Origin: an uncultured Bacilli bacterium
GTDB taxonomy: Bacteria; Bacillota_I; Bacilli_A; RF39; UBA660
DNA: 47,371 bases
Direction of reading: 5' to 3'
Assembly (NCBI GenBank): GCA_910586195.1
Contig: CAJUHO010000008.1
Location: 1 to 47,371 of the forward strand
The notes below the pieces were generated by a model. That model saw only the letters and a list, made by a program, of their open reading frames with translations. It was not told the origin of the DNA and searched no databases. Each line of letters begins with the position of its first letter. The first letter of the stretch is position 1. Positions 24,464 to 32,446 of this stretch are shown in pieces. A program made the position numbers and the translations under genes.

Positions 24464-27049
24464 CTACCTTTTCATTAAACTCTTATACGTTGTAAGACAT
24501 TGATCTGCTGGAATCATATTTGCTGTTATACACGTTCCACCTTCTTGATTATTACATCCGATAGCAGATGGATATCTTGTGGTAACAACAGAGCCTCCTA
24601 AATCATCAAGGAGAGAACTCCTATAAACAGAACGTTTCTCATCTTGACTTGTTTTACTCTTTTTATTACCTGTATAGTTCAAGAAATTCTTTTGTGTTCT
24701 ATTTGTTGATTTTATTTTATTAATTGTTGCTGGTGTTAGCGTAATACTATAATCTAAGTATTTAGAGTCATCTTTATAAATACTATCACCTTGCGTTTGA
24801 ATATCTGTAATTAATGACGTTGGTGCTACTGGATAAGACTCATCTGTTAAATCTGTCGCATCACAGCTCCAGTTCCATCCTGTCTCTCTTCCAGTCTCCT
24901 GACTATTATTTGTCTCTTTACTACCTGCAAATAAATCATCTAATGATGCTGCTTTATACCGATAATTTGTAATATCAGTAGTAATACATTTATCACTTCC
25001 AAGGTCGCAAGCAGGGTCTACTTCACCATTTTCGTCTACTTGTCCATTATAAATTGCATAGAAACAATTAATATTCATATTCCAACTAAACAATCCGAAG
25101 TTCTTAACTGTTGCTTTAATGTTGTATTTCAAACTGTTTTCAACAGATGATTTTTCTGCCTCATCATATTCTTTGACACCTTGATCCCATGCCCACCATT
25201 TTTCATTAACATTAGAAGAATTAAGTGGTGTACAATATTGATTTGGTTTACTCTTATAGAATATTTCCTGATCTTTTGGAGGACGTTCTGTAATGATAGA
25301 ACCATCTTTGTTACTCTTCCATACACCAGGGAAATTCATTACAGTTCTATAATCGTTTCCTTCAGCATCTTGTTTTCCGTAACAGTCTCCTGATTGATCA
25401 TTAATAATAGTATCTCCTGATGGTGCTTGAGTATTTCCTTGTGCTGGATGATTCGTAGCACTATAATCAACCCAATCTTCTCCATTACTTGGCAGAACAC
25501 TCATTGTAAAGTATGTTGTTTTCTCATCACATTTTGCATATGATGAACATTCTCTAATTTTATTTTCATAGTCACGTAATTGTTCGTTATACTCTTCAGC
25601 TGCTTCCTTTGGATTTAATGCATCTCCAGCACTACAGCCTGTCCATGTACAACTTTCACTACAGTTAGAAGCTCTTTTGAATCCATCGCTGATTACATAA
25701 CAGCTTGCACCTGACATATCTCCAGGATAGTATTCTCTACAATTTGGAGAGGTATTAGTAACTGTTCTTGCTGCTTTTTCTCTACTATTAAAGTAATATC
25801 TTCCTAGACCATCCCAATAGCAACTTCCAGCGTGCCATTTAATAGTATCTCCAGACCAGTAGTAATATCCATCACCATTTGCCTGAATATCTTCATAAAT
25901 AGAATCAGCACTTGCATTTTGATTACATCTAGCACCGCTTGCCATCTTAGATGCTCTAAGACTAGGATTATAAGATAGCATTTTTCTGCTACCACTAGCA
26001 CCATAAACTTTTTTATTACATTTATTTATACAACTTTGGCTATATTTTCCACCATCGCACTTTTGAACGCATTGATCAAACTCTTCTGTTGGTCCTGCTT
26101 GATCATTCCAATTTTCTCCTAAATTATTACATATTGGATATGGATTACATACAGAAGGCATAGAAGGTGGATCTCCTGTTACTGTCGTACTACATGTTGC
26201 TTTACTTTTTACTTCTACTGTATAAGTAAAACAAAGTCCCGCTTTTACAGACACTGGCGGTCCATAAATTACAGTTAATTCTTCTTTACAATCTGTTCTA
26301 CAAACATCGTTACTAATAACGGTTTTACTAAATGCATATCTTTTAACATTATTCTCCTTAGTCCAAGGATCACATTTTAATGTATTACTAAGATTTGTAT
26401 TACTAACCTGTGTAAATCCTTCACTAATTGTTAAATCGTTTTTCACCGCATTGATTGCCAATTGTTTTGCATTCCATGCTGCATTTGCATTTTTTATCAT
26501 CGTTGTCAAATTCTTTTTGCTGAAGTTTGCACTTACTTGTGGTTGATAACAATAATTTAGTGTTTTCTGCATAAATGCTACAGCTTCGCTTCCCTTAGCA
26601 GCAGCTTCATTTCTAAACTTCGCACAAGTTTCTGCATCATTGTAGAAAGTATTCTCTACTGTTTCATTAGCACTTCCAATATCAAAACTCATATTGTATT
26701 CTAACTGATTTGCTTCTACTTCACATTCAGAAGTTCCCTCTATTAAAGTAGCCTTTCCACTAATAACTCCTTTAATAGTACTAGGATCATACGCAATATT
26801 TAGTGGTGTTCCTGCTTCTAAGGTATAAGAACCAGTTAATCCATGTTCAAAAGTTACAGTATACTTTCCTTTCTTTGCTGTTATAACAATTTGTTTATTA
26901 GCATCATCTACTTTAGCATTTAAACTATAATAGTCTTTTGCCTTATCCTTTGTACATTTTGCCGCTTGTACTTCTACACTAGAAGAGTTCATAATAAAGG
27001 CACATAGTATAATTGTAATTAATCCAACCCATCTTCTATACTTTTTCAT
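24464..27049 (-). CDS. Large secreted cysteine-rich protein, candidate adhesin or pilus tip
   Basis: 861 aa. The signal peptide has a KKYRR basic start, hydrophobic core 10-21 and likely cleavage after VQA-A (about residue 29). By my count 33 cysteines follow, many in pairs such as CNPYPIC, CVQKC, CINKC and CSESCTWTGC, so the protein should be heavily disulfide-bonded or bind metal. There is no C-terminal anchor helix and no LPXTG-like motif. It is the largest extracellular product of the block and lies between the pseudopilin and sortase-like genes, which fits a tip adhesin or effector carried by the pilus; no domain is recognised. The next gene upstream overlaps it by 14 bp. Confidence 0.72.
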   Translation of the reverse strand: MKKYRRWVGLITIILCAFIMNSSSVEVQAAKCTKDKAKDYYSLNAKVDDANKQIVITAKKGKYTVTFEHGLTGSYTLEAGTPLNIAYDPSTIKGVISGKATLIEGTSECEVEANQLEYNMSFDIGSANETVENTFYNDAETCAKFRNEAAAKGSEAVAFMQKTLNYCYQPQVSANFSKKNLTTMIKNANAAWNAKQLAINAVKNDLTISEGFTQVSNTNLSNTLKCDPWTKENNVKRYAFSKTVISNDVCRTDCKEELTVIYGPPVSVKAGLCFTYTVEVKSKATCSTTVTGDPPSMPSVCNPYPICNNLGENWNDQAGPTEEFDQCVQKCDGGKYSQSCINKCNKKVYGASGSRKMLSYNPSLRASKMASGARCNQNASADSIYEDIQANGDGYYYWSGDTIKWHAGSCYWDGLGRYYFNSREKAARTVTNTSPNCREYYPGDMSGASCYVISDGFKRASNCSESCTWTGCSAGDALNPKEAAEEYNEQLRDYENKIRECSSYAKCDEKTTYFTMSVLPSNGEDWVDYSATNHPAQGNTQAPSGDTIINDQSGDCYGKQDAEGNDYRTVMNFPGVWKSNKDGSIITERPPKDQEIFYKSKPNQYCTPLNSSNVNEKWWAWDQGVKEYDEAEKSSVENSLKYNIKATVKNFGLFSWNMNINCFYAIYNGQVDENGEVDPACDLGSDKCITTDITNYRYKAASLDDLFAGSKETNNSQETGRETGWNWSCDATDLTDESYPVAPTSLITDIQTQGDSIYKDDSKYLDYSITLTPATINKIKSTNRTQKNFLNYTGNKKSKTSQDEKRSVYRSSLLDDLGGSVVTTRYPSAIGCNNQEGGTCITANMIPADQCLTTYKSLMKR

Positions 27050-27851
27050 CTGCCTCGTCTCCTTTCATCTCTTCCTTTATTTTATCATATTTTGCGGATT
27101 CTGCAACCTTATATTTACTAATATTTTCATGTTTTCTCAACTTTCTTGCATCAATTTTAAAATCTATGTTCGCATTTAATCCATAAAATCTTGTACAAGT
27201 AACCAAACTAATAATATCATCATTATTGTCTACATCTACTTTATAATCATAAAAGCTATCATTTTTTGCATCCTTGATATACTTTTCTAATCGATCTTTT
27301 TCAAAGTTTTTTTCATAATAAGGAAGTTTCTTATCTTCAACAAAACCAACTGCAAATATTTTATATATATAGCTTTCACCATTAATTGTATATTGAAGGT
27401 ATTGATTTTCTTTTGCAAAATCATAATAAATAAACGACATCAACTGTTCAAATTTTTTATGAGATTTATCAGTAATAAGTGGCGTTTTAGAAACATTTAA
27501 AATATTATGTCCAAATATCACTTCTCTATTTCCAAGTTCCATAGATGACTCATTTGTCCAAAGAAAATCATAACCAATTTTGTTAACATTAATATCATCA
27601 TCGTTATAAATTACTGGATAATCAATATTAGTACCACTAACTTGTAACCATCCAACCACTTTTTCTTTATAAATTTCTTGTTTTTCCTCTATCTTTCCCA
27701 CTCTATCTTCTGGACGATAAACTGGATTTAATTTTAAATAAATAAGACGACCAAACAAAAACACTATTACAAGGAGCACTAGTGCTAGTACTCCTAAAAT
27801 AGTTTTTTTCTTATCTATTATTTTTTTTGTTTTTGGGGACTTTTTTTTCAT
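27036..27851 (-). CDS. Sortase B-like protein, catalytic arginine apparently replaced
   Basis: 271 aa. A basic tail, a membrane helix (about 17-36) and a class B-type sortase domain: WLQVSGTNIDYPVIYNDDD (68-86), catalytic His in FGHNI (H115), the helix insertion around 185-202, and catalytic Cys in SLVTCTR (C219). Sortases of this class normally have an Arg about 8-10 residues after the Cys. Here that stretch reads FYGLNANIDF, with Asn in its place; the only nearby Arg is at +2. The enzyme may use a different oxyanion residue or be altered in activity. No LPXTG/NPXTN-type substrate is encoded in the window. AGGAGT precedes the ATG. Confidence 0.85.
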   Translation of the reverse strand: MKKKSPKTKKIIDKKKTILGVLALVLLVIVFLFGRLIYLKLNPVYRPEDRVGKIEEKQEIYKEKVVGWLQVSGTNIDYPVIYNDDDINVNKIGYDFLWTNESSMELGNREVIFGHNILNVSKTPLITDKSHKKFEQLMSFIYYDFAKENQYLQYTINGESYIYKIFAVGFVEDKKLPYYEKNFEKDRLEKYIKDAKNDSFYDYKVDVDNNDDIISLVTCTRFYGLNANIDFKIDARKLRKHENISKYKVAESAKYDKIKEEMKGDEADEKV

Positions 27852-27872
27852 ATTTTACTCCTATTTATACTT

Positions 27873-29672
27873 CTATTTTACTAATGTATATGGACTATCT
27901 TGCGTTCCCTTTCCATCTAATATTGTACTGTCTTTTTTAATATATGCTACGATACGAATTCCTGCAGAGGCATTATCATGTTGTTTATCATAGTAAACCA
28001 CTCCTGCATTAGCAGTTAAATACTTGCGGTTCGCTTCTTTTGAAGAATCCCTTAACCAATAAGAGGTAGTAAGATTTATATTACTAGCACTAAACATTTC
28101 ATGTAAGCTAGGTGCAGCAAATTTTACTTTATATTTTTTACTAGAATCCATTTTTCCATAACTAGCATGCGTTTTATAAATTGGCACTTCAATTTCATGT
28201 TTGGCAAATATTCCTGTTTTTATGTAATTAGGAGTTTCATTTTCAATAGTATAAGCAATATTCCCCTTTTCTTTTGGATTATATATTTTTACATCACCAC
28301 TAGTCTGATAAGAAATTTCTGGTTTTGCATTACTAATTTGTAATACATTATTACTAATTACTTTTGTAGTACCATCAGATGCAGTTTCAATAATTCTAAA
28401 GTCATAACCTCCATAAGTGACCCATTCTCCTGTAATTCTGGTATTTAATTTATCTCCTGCTTTTGCTGATTCTAAATCTCCTAGTATATATGGATCTTCA
28501 AAAGTACCATTTCCACCTTTTATTAAAGTATCCTTCTTGATTGTTAAGACAGGACGAATTCCAAAACTGTAATCCTTGTTAAACTCCATATATTTAACAC
28601 TGGCATCTACTCCTGCATACCAACTTCTGCTTGTCCATGCTTCTTTATCGTTTTTATCGTTAGCAAGCCAAACAATGGTGTCAGTATAAAGATAGGAAAC
28701 GCTACCCTCTAATGATTTCGCATAATCTTCTGCCGATAAAACTCCTACTTTTTTACTGCTTCCTTTGGTAGAACATTCGGTAGAGACTAAATTTGTAGAC
28801 TGTAGACGATCATCACAGAATGTAGACTCTACTAAGAATTTCTTGGCCTTATCTGTTAAATGAGAATAATAGTAATTATCAAGCCACGATTGAATACTGT
28901 CATAATTAACATTGGCAATATCTTCTGCCGATACAATCCTAACACTGCCATCGTTATTCATACCAACAATGCGAAATAACATTCCAGAAAATCTAATATA
29001 ATTAGTACTCGCTTGTCCCGTATAATAGCCACGCTTTGATGTATCATTATTGATTACACCGCCTAACTTCTGCACTACTTTCACGGTTCTTTCAACAACG
29101 GTTTCATTATCTAGTGAGTCATATGCTGTATAAGTAACTTTATAAGTTCCTAGTTTAGAAGTATCTACAGTGTCATTTTTAATTTGAACATCTTCAATTT
29201 TTAACTCTTTATCCACTTTATCGTAAACTCGCTTAATCCCTGCTTCGTTATACGTCTCTCCTTTATCAAGAATAATTTCACTTTCTCCATTCAAAGTTAT
29301 CTCAGGTCCTGTATGATCCACACCAGAAGAGAGATACCCACATTTCAAATAGGTATAATATTTATAACTATCCCCCTCTTTTCTCACTTTTACCCATGAA
29401 TCATTTACAGAGCATACATTTTTAGTATAAGGAACAAATAAATCATCAATATATTTTTGTTTTGAAAGCTCTGATAATGATAATGTCTTTATTTCATTAT
29501 TTTCTGGCAGTTCCCTATAATTAATTTCAAAATAATGTTTTGCTGCCTCTTTTAATTTGTTTTCATTTTTATTAAAATATCCCCATGGATAAATAATGAA
29601 AAACCATACAAATAAAACGATAATTGCAACTGCTACTACAATTTTAATCATTCTTCCCTTTTTTTCCTTCAT
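27873..29672 (-). CDS. Signal-anchored surface protein with Ig-like and lectin-like modules
   Basis: 599 aa: basic tail, membrane helix (about 8-29), a helical segment (NKLKEAAKHYFEINYRELP), a CSVND...LKCG region, then a DUF5011/bacterial Ig-like domain (about 122-200, from GPEITLNGESEI to VERTVKV). Two related beta modules follow: GMLFRIVGMNNDGSVRIVSAEDI (about 230) and YDFRIIETASDGTTKVISNN (about 425). Each ends in a GIRPVLTIKKDTLIKGGNGTFEDPY-type motif (about 370 and 575). The same helix and ending occur in the 391-aa protein at 4628-5803, so related proteins sit at or near both ends of the block. It is probably exposed on the cell surface and may bind ligand. Confidence 0.78.
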   Translation of the reverse strand: MKEKKGRMIKIVVAVAIIVLFVWFFIIYPWGYFNKNENKLKEAAKHYFEINYRELPENNEIKTLSLSELSKQKYIDDLFVPYTKNVCSVNDSWVKVRKEGDSYKYYTYLKCGYLSSGVDHTGPEITLNGESEIILDKGETYNEAGIKRVYDKVDKELKIEDVQIKNDTVDTSKLGTYKVTYTAYDSLDNETVVERTVKVVQKLGGVINNDTSKRGYYTGQASTNYIRFSGMLFRIVGMNNDGSVRIVSAEDIANVNYDSIQSWLDNYYYSHLTDKAKKFLVESTFCDDRLQSTNLVSTECSTKGSSKKVGVLSAEDYAKSLEGSVSYLYTDTIVWLANDKNDKEAWTSRSWYAGVDASVKYMEFNKDYSFGIRPVLTIKKDTLIKGGNGTFEDPYILGDLESAKAGDKLNTRITGEWVTYGGYDFRIIETASDGTTKVISNNVLQISNAKPEISYQTSGDVKIYNPKEKGNIAYTIENETPNYIKTGIFAKHEIEVPIYKTHASYGKMDSSKKYKVKFAAPSLHEMFSASNINLTTSYWLRDSSKEANRKYLTANAGVVYYDKQHDNASAGIRIVAYIKKDSTILDGKGTQDSPYTLVK

Positions 29673-29682
29673 CGCGATTCTC

Positions 29683-31236
29683 CTATCTTAATTTAAATGT
29701 ATAACGGTGATTACGAACCGTATATTCTAATTTTATCTCACTGCTTTGTGCAACTTCATCCGGAATAGTTAAATAAAGACTTTTATTTAAAGCATCTTTG
29801 TTCAATGCATTTTTAACATCTATTTGCCTTATTTTACCATTACTATCTTTATATTTTATTCTACCATAGTTTAGGGAAAAGTCAATTAATTCTTCCCCTG
29901 TAAAGTCAACGGAAGTAAAGTCCAGTTTCATAATTTTTCTACCAGGAGAAGATGTTACTTGATTAATGCCATTGTAACATCCACCCTGACGTGTACAAGT
30001 GTAATAATGATAATTAAAAGTCTCTCCAATCTCAACATTATTAAAAGTCAAATCCTTCTTAGATTTATTAATAACTAATTGTTGTTCTTTATTTAAATCG
30101 ATATCGAGCTCTGCTTCTATTTTTCGAAGATCTACTAGATTCAATCTAATCTTTCTCAAATAGGTTTCATTTCTATCAATATACTCTTGATAATATAAAT
30201 TAAATTTTCCAACATTCAATTTGCTATCTACACGAAAAATTAATAAAAAGTCATAGCTTTTTCCTGCTTGAAACTCACGTTTTGTATAAGGAGTCCCTAA
30301 GTCTTTAAATTCTGTATCATAAAGATTACTACTAACAACATCATAATTTCTATTAATAATATGGAATCTATCTGTATTCATCGTCCTTCTGCCACCATTA
30401 TTTTTCACGGTTAAATCCAGAACAATATAATTATCACCATCTAATTTTTCACCACGATAATTCTTATCACTTAAATAAGCATTATGAATGGTGATTTCAT
30501 AGTTTGACGCAACTAGGGTTTGTCCCTCTTTATATACTTTGTGTAAGATGCCGAAATAATAATAAGAGTATCCTATAATACCAACGATAAAAACGGCAAA
30601 AATAGTATTGAGAAAAAATTTATGTTCTAGATAAAAATAACCTAAGTTTCTCTTTAACTTTCGAAATGTACGAATAATGGTATGTTTATCAATTTCAAAA
30701 CTAACTTCTACTTCTTCACGATCAGAACTATCTAACTCTAAAAATTCTTGATCAGTTGCAAAACTAAATTTATTTAAATCAAGTCCTGTAATACGAATAA
30801 ATAATATTAAAAATGACAAATACTGTGGAAAAGAAGCAATCAACAGCAAATCTCTAATCGCTAAAATTTGGGTAACAGCCGTAGTATCATCATATGTATG
30901 GAAAAAGTTTGTTGTCATGATAAACGCAAATAGCATTAAAACATATTCACCTAAGATTACCATATAAAGTTTCCATGGTTTTTCTTTTCTTCTTAAGGTA
31001 ATTAATAGTAATATAGTAATTGCAATAACAACAATAATACTTAAATATGAAAAGAAGTTTGTATAATCATCAATCGGTTCTAAAAAAGAACTATAAGACT
31101 CTAATTCAACATATTCTTTCACAAAATTATACACTTGCAAGTGTTTATAAAAAATATAGGCACATAGAGCAATTAACACAATATGAATCTTTCTAAAATT
31201 TTTTATTAAAAATGCATATGGTTTTCTAAGAATCAT
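29683..31236 (-). CDS. Polytopic membrane protein with DUF4352-like external domain, first gene of the block
   Basis: 517 aa. About five membrane helices (roughly 18-35, 62-82, 90-110, 128-150, 207-228) are interrupted by an acidic cytoplasmic segment (165-190). The extracellular C-terminal half starts at GQTLVASNYEITIHNAYLSD. That part resembles DUF4352/telokin-like Ig folds (IVLDLTVKNNGGR...FHIINRNYDVV...KSYDFLLIFRVD), and a second beta domain follows (380-517). It is the promoter-proximal gene and could be a sensor or membrane base for the apparatus; this is inference. GGGAGTGA precedes the ATG. Confidence 0.7.
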   Translation of the reverse strand: MILRKPYAFLIKNFRKIHIVLIALCAYIFYKHLQVYNFVKEYVELESYSSFLEPIDDYTNFFSYLSIIVVIAITILLLITLRRKEKPWKLYMVILGEYVLMLFAFIMTTNFFHTYDDTTAVTQILAIRDLLLIASFPQYLSFLILFIRITGLDLNKFSFATDQEFLELDSSDREEVEVSFEIDKHTIIRTFRKLKRNLGYFYLEHKFFLNTIFAVFIVGIIGYSYYYFGILHKVYKEGQTLVASNYEITIHNAYLSDKNYRGEKLDGDNYIVLDLTVKNNGGRRTMNTDRFHIINRNYDVVSSNLYDTEFKDLGTPYTKREFQAGKSYDFLLIFRVDSKLNVGKFNLYYQEYIDRNETYLRKIRLNLVDLRKIEAELDIDLNKEQQLVINKSKKDLTFNNVEIGETFNYHYYTCTRQGGCYNGINQVTSSPGRKIMKLDFTSVDFTGEELIDFSLNYGRIKYKDSNGKIRQIDVKNALNKDALNKSLYLTIPDEVAQSSEIKLEYTVRNHRYTFKLR

Positions 31237-31265
31237 TCAAATCACTCCCTAGTTTATTCTCTTTT

Positions 31266-31293
31266 ATTATACCTTACTTTATCATAAAAGCAA
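31266..31293 (-). promoter_or_regulatory. Candidate main promoter of the T4SS/Tad block
   Basis: On the minus strand TTGCTT (31288-31293) and TATAAT (31266-31271) are 16 bases apart, 30 bases before the ATG of the first gene. It lies just after the trmL terminator, so this is where transcription of the block should begin. Confidence 0.6.
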
Positions 31294-31315
31294 AGACTTG
31301 TTTAAAGCTTTACAT

Positions 31316-31346
31316 AAAATTAAAAGAAGTCTTAAAAACTTCTTCA
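31316..31346 (-). terminator. trmL terminator
   Basis: The 7-bp stem AAGAAGT / ACTTCTT with a 7-base loop is followed by TTAATTTT on the minus strand. It overlaps the trmL stop codon. Confidence 0.8.
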
Positions 31347-31856
31347 CTTACTTTCTAAATAATCTGCTCCCTTATGGGGCTCATGTTGCAACAATCCATG
31401 ATATTCTTGTTGCCTTAATACTTCATAAATTACAATTGCACAGCAATTGGACAAGTTAAGTGCTCTAACATCTTCCGTCATGGGAATACGCATACAATGG
31501 TCTAAATCTTTTTGCAATAGTTCTTTAGGAATCCCACTAGACTCTTTTCCAAAGATAAAATATAACTCTTCTCCATTTTTATTTTGGTAATTATAACTGG
31601 TATGTGGCCTTTTTCCATAACGTGTAAAATAATAATAAATTCCTTTGTTTTTTTGTCTAAAGTCATCAAAGTTTTCATAAACTTCATAATCTAGTTTATC
31701 TATATAATTTACACTACTACGGATTAGGTGTTTTTCATCTAATGAAAAACCTAACGGTTTAATAAGATGTAGCTTCGTTCCTGTTGCCACGCAAGTTCTC
31801 ATAATATTACCCGTGTTTTGTGGAATCTCTGGTTCCAATAATACAATATGATTCAT
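31344..31856 (-). CDS. trmL: tRNA (cytidine/uridine-34-2'-O)-methyltransferase, SPOUT family
   Basis: 170 aa from the chosen start. It methylates the ribose of the wobble nucleotide in tRNA-Leu isoacceptors using S-adenosylmethionine. The SPOUT signature is clear: EPEIPQNTGNIMRTC near the N-terminus, LHLIKPLGFSLD, LYFIFGKESSGIPKELL, and the knotted C-terminal IPMTEDVRALNLSNCCAIVIYEVLRQ. I chose ATG at 31856 because AGGAAG lies 6 bases upstream. The earlier ATG at 31871 is inside the preceding gene and has no ribosome site. It is co-transcribed with the thioredoxin-like gene, 1 bp away. Confidence 0.95.
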   Translation of the reverse strand: MNHIVLLEPEIPQNTGNIMRTCVATGTKLHLIKPLGFSLDEKHLIRSSVNYIDKLDYEVYENFDDFRQKNKGIYYYFTRYGKRPHTSYNYQNKNGEELYFIFGKESSGIPKELLQKDLDHCMRIPMTEDVRALNLSNCCAIVIYEVLRQQEYHGLLQHEPHKGADYLESK

Positions 31857-31857
31857 A

Positions 31858-32388
31858 CTACTCTTCCTCATTTACTTGATGTAATTTTAAATAACTACGA
31901 ACATCATTTACATCTAAAGTTTTGTCCCCTTTTTCCTGTAATAGCCCAATTATTTTACTATCTTCGAATAAAACAATAGCAGGATAATTAGGAGTTAGTT
32001 TTACTTTATAAGGATACGAACTATTAAACTTTTGAACAAACTCATCTTGATTAATATCACTTAGATTTAAATAAATCATATTACTTTTTAACTTCGTATT
32101 ACTTTCAAGCATCGTTTTTAATCTATTTTCAAAGCCTCGACATTTACTTGCACTACTTGTACACATATAAATAGCAGTAGTAGGATGTTCCATAATATAA
32201 TGCTCTAGCTCCAAATTGGTAATTTCTGATAAAGTTCCACGAATTACAGGGGTTTCTTTCTGATAGTCATCATATACTCTATACCAACTAGAGAAATACC
32301 AAAGAAGTAAAATCACTCCTACAAATAACATTGCTAAAATCAAATAGTTCTGTATAGGAACCTCCCGCAACTTCCCAGTCTGTTTCAT
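31858..32388 (-). CDS. Membrane-anchored thioredoxin-fold protein
   Basis: 176 aa. One membrane helix (about 14-34) is followed by an outer domain with thioredoxin-like order: TTAIYMCTSSASKCRGFENRLKTML (about 73-97), NMIYLNLSDINQDEFVQKFN, then LTPNYPAIVLFEDSKIIGLLQ with the cis-Pro-like P. The two cysteines are five residues apart (C-TSSAS-K-C) rather than CXXC, so classic disulfide exchange is doubtful. Start ATG at 32388 has AGGAGTG at a 7-base spacing; an in-frame TTG lies 6 bases earlier. Confidence 0.7.
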   Translation of the reverse strand: MKQTGKLREVPIQNYLILAMLFVGVILLLWYFSSWYRVYDDYQKETPVIRGTLSEITNLELEHYIMEHPTTAIYMCTSSASKCRGFENRLKTMLESNTKLKSNMIYLNLSDINQDEFVQKFNSSYPYKVKLTPNYPAIVLFEDSKIIGLLQEKGDKTLDVNDVRSYLKLHQVNEEE

Positions 32389-32446
32389 CCACAATCACTC
32401 CTTAGTTTTTATTTTAACACACTTTTTATATTTTGATAACTATACT

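Noticed and set aside
4628..31236. The block as an integrative conjugative element or plasmid transfer region
   Set aside because: No relaxase, integrase, replication gene, tRNA-end target or flanking direct repeats were found. The flanks are housekeeping genes (rhodanese, rmuC; trmL).
31857..31871. ATG at 31871 as the trmL start
   Set aside because: It lies within the preceding gene and has no ribosome site; ATG at 31856 has AGGAAG at 6 bases.
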